NCBI GenBank assembly: GCA_024233135.1
Contig: JACKPZ010000007.1
Coordinates: 1 to 64,000 of the forward strand
DNA: 64,000 nucleotides
From: Akkermansiaceae bacterium
GTDB lineage: Bacteria; Verrucomicrobiota; Verrucomicrobiia; Verrucomicrobiales; Akkermansiaceae
Direction of reading: 5' to 3'
The position numbers and the translations under genes were made by a program. Position 1 is the stretch's first letter, and every line of letters begins with the position of its first letter. The notes under the pieces are model-generated. The model made no database searches, was not told where the DNA came from, and saw nothing but the letters and a program-made list of their open reading frames with translations. This document shows positions 18,151 to 26,368 of this stretch, piece by piece.

Positions 18151-19020
18151 TCAGCCGGCGGGTTTCAGGTGCTTGGCGAAAAAGCCTTCGACCCGGTTGC
18201 CCGTTGCCGGATCCTGGAATGCGGGGCCGCCATGGCCGGCGTCCTCGAGGACTTCCAGTTCGACGGGAACTCCGGATTTCTTCAGAGCCTCGGCAAGAAG
18301 TTCGCTCTGGTTGATGGGGACGACCGGGTCGGACCCACCATGGACGATGAGAAACGGCGGATCGCCGGCATCGACGAAGCGGATCGGATTCGCGCTGCGC
18401 GCGAGTTTCCTGCGCTCGCTGACGAGACCGCCGAACAAGCGGGATTCCGGCGATGCCGTGGCGGCATGCCGCTCGTATCCCGGTGTGGCGACGAAGGCTT
18501 CGAAGTCCGTCGGTCCGTAGAAATCGCATACGGCGCGGACGATCGGTCGCCCACCGTCGCCGCGGGTGCCGACGAGGGCCGCGAGGTGACCGCCGGCGGA
18601 CGCTCCCCAGACGCCGAAACGATCGGTGTCGAGACCGTAGGTGCCCGCGTGTTTCTTGAGCCACCGGATCGCGGCCACGCAGTCGTCGATCTGAGCGGGA
18701 AAGACCGCGTGTTGGCTGAGGCGGTAGTTGATGCTGGCGACGGCATAGCCTTTGGCGACATAGCCGGCGCGCAACGGGGGGCAATTCTCCTTTCCGCCCG
18801 CCTGCCAGCCGCCGCCGTGGATCCAGACAATGACCGGAACCCCGCCGGATGCATCCTTTGGAACGAACAGGTCGAGCTTCTGCCGCTCGTGTCCGTTTTC
18901 AACGTAGGCGAGGTCACGGTGGATCGCGGCGTTCGCAAGCTGCCGGCGGAAGGTGGCCCGTTGTTGGGCGTCGAGCGGCGACGCGGCGAGCAGGATGACG
19001 AGCGACAGCCAGAGTCTCAT
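18151..19020 (-). CDS. Secreted alpha/beta hydrolase (esterase/lipase, BD-FAE type)
   Basis: 289 residues from ATG 19020, chosen because a signal peptide starts there (MRLWLSLVILLAASPLDA-QQ). An oxyanion motif HGGGW (68-72), nucleophile elbow GASAGG with Ser141, candidate Asp232 in GGSDPVVP and His264 in GHGG form a complete catalytic set. It resembles feruloyl-esterase-like/polysaccharide deacylases of the carboxylesterase family. The substrate is probably a small ester or acetylated glycan outside the cytoplasm. It is convergent with the polysaccharide locus and divergent from the ArsR gene (89 bp apart). Confidence 0.9.
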   Translation of the reverse strand: MRLWLSLVILLAASPLDAQQRATFRRQLANAAIHRDLAYVENGHERQKLDLFVPKDASGGVPVIVWIHGGGWQAGGKENCPPLRAGYVAKGYAVASINYRLSQHAVFPAQIDDCVAAIRWLKKHAGTYGLDTDRFGVWGASAGGHLAALVGTRGDGGRPIVRAVCDFYGPTDFEAFVATPGYERHAATASPESRLFGGLVSERRKLARSANPIRFVDAGDPPFLIVHGGSDPVVPINQSELLAEALKKSGVPVELEVLEDAGHGGPAFQDPATGNRVEGFFAKHLKPAG

Positions 19021-19109
19021 GAGAAACCGAACACCGGGCGCGCCCGTCGGTTTCGCGCGAGATTTCCCACTTGCTGCCGGCCCGCGGAAATCCATATTCC
19101 CATGCAGCG

Positions 19110-19457
19110 ATGAAAGCGAAAGGCAGGAAAGACGAAGGGCGGCTCGGCGGCGATCAACTCGAACGCGTGGCCCACCTTTTCAAGGCCTTCGCCGAACCCA
19201 CGCGGCTGGCGATCCTGCAGGAGCTCAAGGGTGGTTCTCGCACCGTCGGCGAGGTGGTCACCGCCATCGGCACCAGCCAGGCGAACGTCTCGAAGCAGCT
19301 CCGCATCCTGCGCGAGGCCGGCGTGGTGAAACACGAGAAGCAGGGGACCTCGGTCTCCTGCTCGATCGCCGATCCCGTGGTCTTCGAATTGTGCGAACTC
19401 GTGTGCGACAAGATCAACCGCGACCTCGCCCGCGACACCGCGCCGCTGCGGTTCTAA
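19110..19457 (+). CDS. ArsR-family winged-helix transcriptional regulator
   Basis: 115 residues from ATG 19110. LFKAFAEPTRLAILQEL followed by the helix-turn-helix VGEVVTAIGTSQANVSKQLRILREAGVV is the standard ArsR core. The metal-binding cysteine motif ELCVCD of ArsR/SmtB is absent; cysteines at the C-terminus (SCSIADP, FELCELVCDK) could be redox or metal ligands. It may regulate the divergent esterase gene, but no operator is recognisable. Confidence 0.88.
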   Translation: MKAKGRKDEGRLGGDQLERVAHLFKAFAEPTRLAILQELKGGSRTVGEVVTAIGTSQANVSKQLRILREAGVVKHEKQGTSVSCSIADPVVFELCELVCDKINRDLARDTAPLRF

Positions 19458-19476
19458 CCCTACAAAGGAAATCTAA

Positions 19477-19604
19477 AACCACGAAATACACCAAAGTTCA
19501 CGAAAAAGAAAGAGTTGAGACTTGAGAGACTCTCATCCTGTGGGTGATCACCCCGATCTTGCCGGATCACCTTCCTTTCGTGCTTTTTCGTGCGTTTCGT
19601 GGTT
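19477..19604. repeat. 128-bp dispersed element, copy A
   Basis: Bounded by AACCACGAAA at 19477-19486 and its inverted complement TTTCGTGGTT at 19595-19604. A second copy of exactly the same length lies in opposite orientation at 24990-25117. Similarity continues about 20 bp beyond the right end (CCCATTTCAG). The size and terminal inverted repeats suggest a non-autonomous MITE-like element. No ORF of its own. Confidence 0.75.
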
Positions 19605-19632
19605 CCCATTTCAGGATTCAGGATAACAGGCT

Positions 19633-20979
19633 TCAGCCGAGGCTCTCGATCCGGAACACGACCGGCTCGCTGTTGATGCAGTCGAGGGCGGACACCTCCT
19701 CCAGCGCGGCCTGCAGTTTCCCGAACGGACAGGTGTGCAGCAGGAACACCATGTCGACGAAGTCGGCGTCCGGGTCGGATGGATTCACCGGCGAATGGGT
19801 GCCGGAAATGCCGATCCGGTGGTCGGCGAGGATCTTCGCGATTTCCGCGATCACACCGGGACGGTCGGTGACGTCGAAGCGGACGTAGTATGCGGTGGAC
19901 GTCTCGCCCACGGGCAGGATACGGCCGGAGTCGGAGTAAGGGAGGAAACCGCGGTGGCTGCCGCTGCGGCGCAGCGAGCGGGCCGCCTCGACGAGGTCCG
20001 CGACCACCGAGGAGGCCGTGGGGTCCTGGCCGGCGCCGCGGCCGTAGAAGAGCGATTCTCCGGCCGTGTCGCCGTTCACGGCGACCGCGTTGAACACGCC
20101 GTGCACCGAGGCGAGGATGTTGGTGTTGGCAACGAACGAAGGCTGGACGCGCAGCTCCACCGTGCCGTCCTCGTGCTCGCGGATGACGGCGAGCAGTTTC
20201 ACGACGTAACCGAGGCGCTTCGCGAACTGGATGTCCGCCGGTTTCACCTGCTCGATGCCGGAGACATGGATCAGCGACGGATCGATGGCGAATCCGTAGG
20301 CCAGCGTCGCAAGCAGGATCGCCTTGTGGGCGGCGTCCCAGCCGTTGACGTCGAGCGTCGGATCGGCCTCCGCGTAGCCGAGCGATTGCGCCTCGCCGAG
20401 CGCGTCCTCGAAACTCAGTCCCGCGTCCGTCATGCGGCCGAGAATGTAGTTCGAGGTGCCGTTGATGATGCCGGAAAACGAATGGATGCGGTTGCCAATG
20501 AAGGAATCCTGCACCGTGCGGATGATCGGGATGCCGCCGGCCACGGCCGCTTCGAAATGGATCGGCGTGTCGGTTTCCCGCGAGATCTGGAACAACTCCA
20601 CACCGCGCTCGGCGAGCAGCGCCTTGTTGCCGGTGACGACGGGTTTCCCGGCGCGCAGTGCGGCCGCGACGATGTCGAACGCGTCGGTCGTCCCGCCGAT
20701 CAACTCGACGACGACATCCACCTTCGGATCGGCGACGAGCGCCTTCCAATCCGTGGTGAACATTTCACCCGGCACCTCGCTGGTGGTCGCGCGCGCCTTC
20801 GCCGGATCCCTTACGAGGATCCGGGAAACATGGAGACACACGTCACCGCCGGTGCGGCCGGTGATGAGGTCGCCGTTGCGTTCGAGGGCGTTCCAGACGC
20901 CGGAACCAACGGTTCCGAAGCCTGCGAGGCCGATGCCGAGGGAGGAGCGGGTCGTCACGGCCGGGAATGTGAGCGCCAC
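19633..20979 (-). CDS. hom: Homoserine dehydrogenase
   Basis: 448 residues from GTG 20979, preferred because GGAG lies 9 bases upstream; the frame also has TTG at 21006 and GTG at 20958. The N-terminal NAD(P) motif GFGTVGSGV, GKPVVTGNKALL, INGTSNYILGRM and AEADPTLDVNGWDAAHK are characteristic. A C-terminal ACT domain (YVRFDVTDRPGVIAEIAKIL) suggests feedback control by threonine. It reduces aspartate semialdehyde to homoserine in threonine/methionine synthesis. It follows the lysine-rich gene by 43 bp on the same strand and may share its transcript. Confidence 0.97.
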   Translation of the reverse strand: MALTFPAVTTRSSLGIGLAGFGTVGSGVWNALERNGDLITGRTGGDVCLHVSRILVRDPAKARATTSEVPGEMFTTDWKALVADPKVDVVVELIGGTTDAFDIVAAALRAGKPVVTGNKALLAERGVELFQISRETDTPIHFEAAVAGGIPIIRTVQDSFIGNRIHSFSGIINGTSNYILGRMTDAGLSFEDALGEAQSLGYAEADPTLDVNGWDAAHKAILLATLAYGFAIDPSLIHVSGIEQVKPADIQFAKRLGYVVKLLAVIREHEDGTVELRVQPSFVANTNILASVHGVFNAVAVNGDTAGESLFYGRGAGQDPTASSVVADLVEAARSLRRSGSHRGFLPYSDSGRILPVGETSTAYYVRFDVTDRPGVIAEIAKILADHRIGISGTHSPVNPSDPDADFVDMVFLLHTCPFGKLQAALEEVSALDCINSEPVVFRIESLG

Positions 20980-21022
20980 AGCGCCCGTCTCCAAGCCGGA
21001 ACACAAAAAACCTCACCCGACC

Positions 21023-21304
21023 TCAGGCCGTGCCGAAGCTGCGCTCGGCTTCCAGCCAGTCGCTGTGCGAATCACCCGGCAGGCCGAGTTCGACGCGGCG
21101 GCGGTAGATCAGATACGCGGCCTGCGCGATGGCGTCCGGGGATGGCTTCGCGGCCGGTTTGGCGGCGGCCTTCGCGGCTTTCTTCGCAGGTGCCTTGGCG
21201 GCTGCTTTTTTCGCGGCCTTCTTGGCGGCTTTTTTCGCGGGAGATTTCTTGGCGGCCGGAGCTTCTTCCGGCGCGGCTTTGGCGGCTTTCTTTTTCGTTG
21301 CCAT
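21023..21304 (-). CDS. Lysine/alanine-rich histone H1-like protein with DUF2934 tail
   Basis: 93 residues. Residues 1-58 are a low-complexity basic tail with repeated KKAAKKA/PAKKAAK units, like histone H1 C-termini and bacterial H1-like nucleoid proteins. Residues 59-90 (IAQAAYLIYRRR...DSHSDWLEAE) match the short DUF2934 motif. It likely binds DNA or RNA through the basic tail. It lies upstream of hom on the same strand. Its composition is unlike its neighbours but GC is high, so transfer is not indicated. Confidence 0.8.
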   Translation of the reverse strand: MATKKKAAKAAPEEAPAAKKSPAKKAAKKAAKKAAAKAPAKKAAKAAAKPAAKPSPDAIAQAAYLIYRRRVELGLPGDSHSDWLEAERSFGTA

Positions 21305-21374
21305 GGGATGCGTGGTTGCAGGGGAAATTGAGCACGCGAGGTGCCAAGGCCGGGATAAACAGGAACTCCGGTGA

Positions 21375-21402
21375 TTGCCAGCAAGTTAGACCGGCGTATA
21401 GT
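21375..21402 (+). promoter_or_regulatory. Candidate sigma-70 promoter for the OmpA-family gene
   Basis: TTGCCA (21375-21380), 16-bp spacer, TATAGT (21397-21402). The ATG at 21409 is only 6 bp after the -10 box, which would give a leaderless or nearly leaderless mRNA. Sequence inspection only. Confidence 0.4.
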
Positions 21403-21408
21403 CCGCCC

Positions 21409-22674
21409 ATGCCGGATGGCTATTCATGGAGCGAAGTCCGCGACGGCGGGACCTACCGTTTGCCCGGGCCCGAGCACATCGGCTGGTGGGCCGCGATGGC
21501 CATGCTCGTCTCGATTCTCTTGCATGTCGTCGTGTTTTTCGCGCTCGACCGCATGAAGATCGCGCTTCGTTTCGAGCAGGCGCGCGAGATGAGTACCGGC
21601 CCCATCAACGTGCGCCAGGTGGAGGTGCGCCCCGCCGAACCGGAGACTCCGGTCGCACCGGAAAACACGATCACCCCGCCCAACGACGCGGCCGCCTTGC
21701 TCGAAGAGGTCGATCTTCTCGACGCCCTTCCCAAGGACGAGGAGATCCTCATCAAACCCGATGTCGAAGAAGCGAGCTGGGCCCTTGAGATGAAGAAACC
21801 CGCGCTTGAAGGCGAACCGTCCGTCGACCCCGCGGAAGTGATGGCCAACTACGACCTCGAGACCGACCTCCCCGAGCTCGGGCGCGAACCCGAGAGTTTC
21901 CAACCCGCCGCGCTCGGCCAGATCACCGTCGATCCCGGCTCCGAAACGCTCGATGAGGACGACCTCGGGAAATTCGCCGACGAGTTGTTGAAACAAGGTG
22001 CCGGCGGCAAGACTGCGGAAGGCGCCCTCGACGGACTCGCCACCCTCGACTCGCTGCTGGACCTCCCTCCGAACCTCCTGCTCGACAAGAAGACCATGTT
22101 GCCGAGCGACCTGCTCTTCGAATTCAACAGCTCCGAACTCCGCGAGAGCGCCAAGGTCGGCCTCATGAAGATCGCCCTCCTCATGGACCGCAACCCGGAA
22201 CTCTACTGCTGGATCGAAGGCCACACCGACCTCGTCGGCGGCGACGAGTTCAATCTCGACCTCTCCATCCGCCGCGCCGAAGCGGTGAAGACCTATCTCG
22301 CCGATTCCCTGCGTATGGACGCGGACCGCATTTCCACCCGCGGTTACGGGCGTTTCTCGCCCATCGTCATCGAAGGCGACCGCGACCGGCAATCCATCAA
22401 TCGCCGCGTCGAGATCCGCATGCGGAAAAACCCGCCGGCCACCGATCAGCTCAAGATCGTCCCGAAAAAGGCGACCGTCGTTGGCGAAGCGCCCCCGCCG
22501 CCCGCCGTGCTCATCAAACCGAAGAAAGCCCTGCCGGTGGAAGAGGAGCCACCCCCGCCGGCTCCGCCGAAAGCCGTCCCCGCCGAAAGTATCCCCGAAT
22601 TGCCCGAGGTGCCCCGCGCCACGCCGGTTGAGCCCGCAGCCCCGCGCCGCGCGCTGCCGGTGGAGGAACCCTGA
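21409..22674 (+). CDS. OmpA-domain protein with N-terminal membrane anchor
   Basis: 421 residues from ATG 21409. One transmembrane helix at about 25-45 (WWAAMAMLVSILLHVVVFFAL) follows a short cytoplasmic tail, giving an inner-membrane anchor as in MotB or TonB-type proteins. A long acidic/proline linker follows, then an OmpA peptidoglycan-binding domain from about 224 to 345 (FEFNSSELRES, IEGHTDLVGGDEFNLDLSIRRAEAV and INRRVEIRMRK). The C-terminal 75 residues repeat ALPVEEEPPPP-like units. It probably links inner membrane and cell wall. No partner gene is adjacent. Confidence 0.85.
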   Translation: MPDGYSWSEVRDGGTYRLPGPEHIGWWAAMAMLVSILLHVVVFFALDRMKIALRFEQAREMSTGPINVRQVEVRPAEPETPVAPENTITPPNDAAALLEEVDLLDALPKDEEILIKPDVEEASWALEMKKPALEGEPSVDPAEVMANYDLETDLPELGREPESFQPAALGQITVDPGSETLDEDDLGKFADELLKQGAGGKTAEGALDGLATLDSLLDLPPNLLLDKKTMLPSDLLFEFNSSELRESAKVGLMKIALLMDRNPELYCWIEGHTDLVGGDEFNLDLSIRRAEAVKTYLADSLRMDADRISTRGYGRFSPIVIEGDRDRQSINRRVEIRMRKNPPATDQLKIVPKKATVVGEAPPPPAVLIKPKKALPVEEEPPPPAPPKAVPAESIPELPEVPRATPVEPAAPRRALPVEEP

Positions 22675-22800
22675 ACGCTTCAGCCAGTACCCGGCACGGA
22701 CCGACCTCCGGGCGGTCCTCGCGAACGAGCGGCGAATGAATCGCATCGCCCCTCCCTCGCCTGAAAACAGCCCCGGTCGCTCCGCAACCCGGATCCCACC

Positions 22801-22838
22801 ACGTTTCGTGCTGTTTCGCGTCTTTCGTGGTTCCCTCT
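22801..22838. repeat. Partial end of the 128-bp element family
   Basis: TTTCGTGCTGTTTCGCGTC then TTTCGTGGTTCCC resembles the right end of copy A (19577-19608). Only this end is present, between the OmpA-domain gene and the ion channel gene. Nothing else is recognised in the 177-bp gap 22675-22851. Confidence 0.45.
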
Positions 22839-22851
22839 CCGGTTCCCAGCC

Positions 22852-23691
22852 TCACCGCTCCAGCCGCGTCCCGCAGTGCTTGCAGAAGTTCGCGTGCGGA
22901 TCGTGACCCTGCCAACCGCATTCGCGGCAGCGGCGGTTGTCCATCGGAATGCGCTTCGTCGAACGGATCACCTCCGCCGTCACGATTCCCGTCGGCACCG
23001 CGATGATCGCGAAACCCGAAAGCATGATGATCGACGCCAGCACCTTGCCTGCCACCGTCATCGGTGCCACGTCGCCGTAACCCACCGTGGTCAGCGTCAC
23101 GATGCCCCAGTAGATCGATTGCGGGATCGAGCTGAACCCCGGATTGTGCTCGCCCTCGATGAGATACATCAGCGTGCTCTCGATGGTCACCAGCGTCATC
23201 ACCGCGAACAGGAACACCGCGATCTTCGGCCGGCTCGCCCGCAGCGCCACCAGCAGTTGGTTCGCCTGCCCGTAGTGCCGCGCCATTTTCAGCACCCGGA
23301 ACATCCGCAGCAGCCGCAGGATCCGGATCACCATCAGATACTGCGTTCCCGCGAGAAACAGCGCCACATACGTCGGCAGCACCGAGAGCAGATCGACGAC
23401 CCCGAAGAAACTCAGCACATACCGGCTCTTCCGCCGCACCACCCACACCCGCGTGGCGTATTCGATGGTGAAAAGAACCGTGAAAACCCACTCCAGCGCC
23501 CGGAACACGCCCTGATGCCGCTCCCGCAGCGGCTCCACGCTCTCCAGCATCACCACCCCCACGCTCGCCGAGATCAGCACCAGCAACACCACGTCGAAAG
23601 CCCGCCCCGCCGGCGTGTCCGAAAGAAAAATGATCCTCCACAGCCGCTCCTTCAACGGCTCCGGAGTATCGTGGGGCGGGGGATTTTCCAT
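22852..23691 (-). CDS. Six-helix voltage-gated potassium-type ion channel with C-terminal zinc ribbon
   Basis: 279 residues from ATG 23691. Hydrophobic segments S1-S6 lie at about 32-50, 65-82, 92-113, 118-136, 157-177 and 211-235. S4 carries regularly spaced arginines (RILRLLRMFRVLKMAR, 123-138), and the pore has the selectivity filter TVGYGD at 202-207. Residues 251-275 form CRECGWQGHDPHANFCKHC, a CxxC-CxxC zinc ribbon not found in textbook Kv channels but common in bacterial relatives. K+ selectivity is inferred from the filter. Regulation unknown. Confidence 0.92.
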   Translation of the reverse strand: MENPPPHDTPEPLKERLWRIIFLSDTPAGRAFDVVLLVLISASVGVVMLESVEPLRERHQGVFRALEWVFTVLFTIEYATRVWVVRRKSRYVLSFFGVVDLLSVLPTYVALFLAGTQYLMVIRILRLLRMFRVLKMARHYGQANQLLVALRASRPKIAVFLFAVMTLVTIESTLMYLIEGEHNPGFSSIPQSIYWGIVTLTTVGYGDVAPMTVAGKVLASIIMLSGFAIIAVPTGIVTAEVIRSTKRIPMDNRRCRECGWQGHDPHANFCKHCGTRLER

Positions 23692-24382
23692 GGCGGACGC
23701 CCGCTCACCATCGGGAATGCCCCGCACCCCGTCGAGAGTCGATTCCGCCCCCGCCGCTTCATCACAGGGCGACCTCGCTTTGGAAACAGCCTGTGAACCA
23801 CCGATGCGTCTTTCATCCGACGGAGAAGGAACCACTGAGGAACTGAGAACCACGGAAGCCACTGACTCAAAGGATGAGGACAGGAAACGATCGATCCGCA
23901 TCCATTCTCCTCAGTGAACTCAGTGGTCCTCAGTGATTCAGTGGTTTTTCATCCGCCGCCGGATTTCGAAGTCATTCATAACCAGAATGATCAGATGAGG
24001 CAGCCCTGGCTTCATCACTGTCCAACAATCGCGAGTCCTTGATCGTTGAAATCCCCCGACATCATCGGAGTCGTCGGCCGGATTCGCCGGAAACCGTCGA
24101 CATTCCCTGAAAAATCAACGCCGCACCCACTCCTCCGTCCCCCTTCCGCCTCCAATCGGCCGAACACCACCCCGCCTCCGCCTGAAAATTCCAAAACCAA
24201 TCATTAAGAATTCAAGACCATCAAGTCCCGACCCGCCCAACGCCAAACGCTCCGGCCACCCCACCCTCGCCACAGCCCGGAAGCCAACAACCAAGCTGCC
24301 TCGCCCTCTCCACAGCCCGGGAGCCAATGAACCGCGCGAAGCTCTCTCCCCCACTGATCACCGATCACTGATCACCGATCAC
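23692..24382. other. 690-bp intergenic region with repeats, no gene seen
   Basis: Pyrimidine-rich non-coding DNA between the divergent side of the channel gene and rsfS. It holds the CTCAGTGAACTCAGTGG repeat (23910-23947) and a GATCACTGATCACC cluster at 24353-24384. Short frames here have no family likeness, signal peptide or RBS. Nothing else supported. Confidence 0.6.
23910..23947. repeat. 38-bp CAGTGG-type repeat, copy 1
   Basis: CTCAGTGAACTCAGTGG followed by TCAGTGATTCAGTGGTTT; an inverted, nearly identical copy is at 31322-31359, differing at two or three bases. Internally it is made of CAGTG/CAGTGG half-units. Confidence 0.7.
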
Positions 24383-24384
24383 TC
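24353..24384. repeat. GATCACTGATCACC tandem cluster
   Basis: ACTGATCACCGATC is repeated about two and a half times immediately after the rsfS 3' end. The same motif recurs in inverted form in the atpD-atpG gap (51531-51553 and 51597-51618). Confidence 0.6.
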
Positions 24385-24733
24385 ACCCCTCCCACTCCAC
24401 TTCCTTCGCATCCTTCCACAACTCCTCCAGCCCGTAGTAATCCCGCAGCTCCTGATGCATCACGTGCACCATCACATCGATGAAATCCAGCACCACCCAA
24501 CGGCTGTCGGCCTTCCCCTCGGAATGCACCGGTTTCACCCCGTATTCCTCCGTCATTTTCCCCGCCACATCCCGCAGGATCGCCCGCAACTGCGGCATCG
24601 AGCTGCCCGAGCACACCACCATGTAGTCCGTCAGGTTCGAAATCCCCCGCAAGTCCCACACGCGGATCTGCTCCGCTTTCACCTCATCCGCCGCCTTCGC
24701 GCACGCCAGCGCCAGTTCTTTGCCTTTGATCAT
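24383..24733 (-). CDS. rsfS: Ribosome silencing factor RsfS (Iojap/YbeB)
   Basis: 116 residues, normal length. The Iojap motif series IRVWDLRGISNLTDYMVVCSGSS, followed by a GKADSRWVVLDFIDVMVHVMHQELRDYYGLEELW block, is complete. It binds ribosomal protein uL14 and blocks subunit joining when nutrients are short. There is no nadD or rlmH next to it, unlike many bacteria. Isolated between non-coding repeat regions. Confidence 0.96.
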   Translation of the reverse strand: MIKGKELALACAKAADEVKAEQIRVWDLRGISNLTDYMVVCSGSSMPQLRAILRDVAGKMTEEYGVKPVHSEGKADSRWVVLDFIDVMVHVMHQELRDYYGLEELWKDAKEVEWEG

Positions 24734-24794
24734 CTCGTGTGGGCGTCACCCTACCGGATTCCGACCCTCCCTCCAATCCAAATCCCAAAGTGGC

Positions 24795-24838
24795 TGGGAC
24801 ATGCTGTCCCAGTCCGTCTTGGGGACATCCTGTCCCCA
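24795..24838. repeat. Twin REP-like hairpins
   Basis: TGGGACA-TGC-TGTCCCA (24795-24811) and TGGGGACA-TCC-TGTCCCCA (24820-24838) are two perfect inverted repeats 8 bp apart. They lie upstream of rsfS and lack a T-run, so they are more like a repeat family than a terminator. Confidence 0.65.
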
Positions 24839-24989
24839 TGCTCCGGACAAGCCCCGGCTCGCCAAGGCGCCACCTCCAATGACATGAGGTAACCCGGTCT
24901 CGATGAGGCCGGAAGCCCATGATCCGCGCGCACGCTCTCGTCCGCCTCGCCCCCCCCCCGGATCACATCATCCTGGATTCTGAAATGGG

Positions 24990-25117
24990 AACCCCGAAAG
25001 GCTCGAAAAAGCACGAAAGGAAGGTGATCCGGCAGGATCGGGGCGATCACCCACAGGATGAGAGCCCCTCAATTTGTAACTCTTCCGTTTTCGTGAACTT
25101 TGGTGTGTTTCGTGGTT
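24990..25117. repeat. 128-bp dispersed element, copy B (inverted)
   Basis: AACCCCGAAA at 24990-24999 and TTTCGTGGTT at 25108-25117 bound a stretch whose reverse complement aligns over its whole length with 19477-19604, by eye with roughly 85% identity and no net length change. Copies A and B lie 5.4 kb apart in opposite orientation. Confidence 0.75.
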
Positions 25118-25154
25118 TCTGTGATCCCTTTGAGCACACACCCGAGGGCCTGCC

Positions 25155-25382
25155 TCAAACCACCTCCACCATCGGCCTGACGCGGGCGGGTGGCAACGCA
25201 CGGCGATCCGCTTGGAAAATTTCCTCCCATTCGTCGATGACCTTCTGCAGGGCTCTCGCCACCTTGATCGGGTCGTTGCCGTGGACTCCGCCGACGAATA
25301 AATCCGGGCAGCGGCCGATGTAGGCCTGATCCTCCTCCGACCAAGCGACCCAACGATGGTAGATGTCTGTTTCGCGCTTCAT
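25155..25382 (-). CDS. hicB: HicB-like antitoxin
   Basis: 75 residues. DIYHRWVAWSEEDQAYIGRCPDL and VHGNDPIKVARALQKVIDEW fit the HicB RNase-H-like core, without the extra C-terminal DNA-binding domain of longer HicB proteins. It overlaps the end of the upstream hicA by ATGA, the standard toxin-first hicAB order. It should bind and neutralise HicA and probably autoregulate the operon. Confidence 0.85.
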   Translation of the reverse strand: MKRETDIYHRWVAWSEEDQAYIGRCPDLFVGGVHGNDPIKVARALQKVIDEWEEIFQADRRALPPARVRPMVEVV

Positions 25383-25597
25383 TGTCCTTTTGATTTTCGG
25401 ATGGCTTCCGTCAGATCCCGTTCCTGATACGGCTTCGCGTCGGCCCCAAGGTGCCCGGACAAGGTCAGCCTGGCTCCACTCTCGTCATGCACGAAGTTCC
25501 GATGGCTCCCTTTCCCTCCGCGATTCACGAATCCTGCCTTCTGGAGGTCGGAAACGAGCTGGCGGATCTTCCGAGGCACCGATCCACCATACTTCAA
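25379..25597 (-). CDS. hicA: HicA mRNA interferase toxin
   Basis: 72 residues. VPRKIRQLVSDLQKAGFVNRGGKGSHRNFVH is the HicA double-stranded RNA-binding-like fold, with the catalytic histidine in GKGSHRNF. It degrades mRNA when free of HicB. The gene precedes hicB with a 4-bp overlap. The pair is flanked by repeat-rich non-coding DNA, typical of acquired toxin-antitoxin modules. Confidence 0.88.
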   Translation of the reverse strand: MKYGGSVPRKIRQLVSDLQKAGFVNRGGKGSHRNFVHDESGARLTLSGHLGADAKPYQERDLTEAIRKSKGQ

Positions 25598-26368
25598 TCA
25601 TCCGTGCCGACAAGGCGGAAACCGCGTCCGCCCAAGGAGTGGCGGAGCATGTCCGCGATGGGGATGAGCGGGCCGATGGATGGCGCTTCACTCGATTCAT
25701 GGGCCATCCATCCGCCATGGGCGAACATGTTTTGCCCCCTCCCTGCGAACGATCGTCCCGATCCTGCGGGATCTCCCGGTTTCGTGCCCATCCTGTCTTT
25801 CTTGGTTCTCATTCTTCCCATCGCCCGACCATGGAGATCGGCGAACACCCTCCATCCCGCCCTACCAACGATCGCTCCAACCCTCTCCAAATCAGCGCAA
25901 TCCGAGAAATCCGTGGTTCATCATCGTCCGTCCCCGCTTCCGACCCCGCGCCGACCTCGACCATGAATCCACCCCGTTCGCCTCCGCGTCCCTTCGCGGC
26001 CTCTGCGTCTTTGCGGTTCTTCTCTTCATCGCCCACCGCCCTCCCCAAAAGATCCACGATCCACGATCCTCAATCCCCGATCTTCCGTTCCTCCTCCAAA
26101 AGCCCCTTGAAAACCAGCCGATTGCAGCCGATCCTCCGATGGTGGACGCCGATTCCGGCCCCCGTGGGAAATCTCGAAAAAATCTCAAAATTTTCTTGCC
26201 GACCCCCGCCGAAACCGGTTCTCTACCGTCGAAACCTGCGGAGACGCGGAGTTTTTGTTTGGACGAATACCGCCCCCTCAACACCTCCCCGACCCTTCGC
26301 CGAGACCTGAAACCAAACCGAATCGAAACAACCAACCTCGACCCAAAAACCTGAAACCAAATTCTGTC
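25598..26368. other. 770-bp non-coding region upstream of the TIGR02597 gene
   Basis: C-rich, strand-asymmetric DNA with no supported gene. A GCGTCCCTTCGCGGCCTCTG-type short repeat lies near 25988-26018. An A/T-rich tract near 26176-26202 (AAAAAATCTCAAAATTTTCT) stands out from the GC-rich surroundings and may be a promoter or UP-element area for the gene at 26369. Apparent frames of 200-315 codons lack any family similarity. Confidence 0.5.

Larger units (their letters stand above)
24734..25154. other. 420-bp intergenic region with hairpins and a 128-bp element
   Basis: Contains the paired GGGACA hairpins (24795-24838) and copy B of the 128-bp element (24990-25117). No protein-coding frame with support. 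Confidence 0.6.

Noticed and set aside
21309..21370. A regulatory RNA upstream of the lysine-rich gene.
   Set aside because: No stable structure or conserved element recognised.
22675..22740. Possible terminator after the ompA-like gene.
   Set aside because: Only a 5-bp imperfect stem, no T-run.
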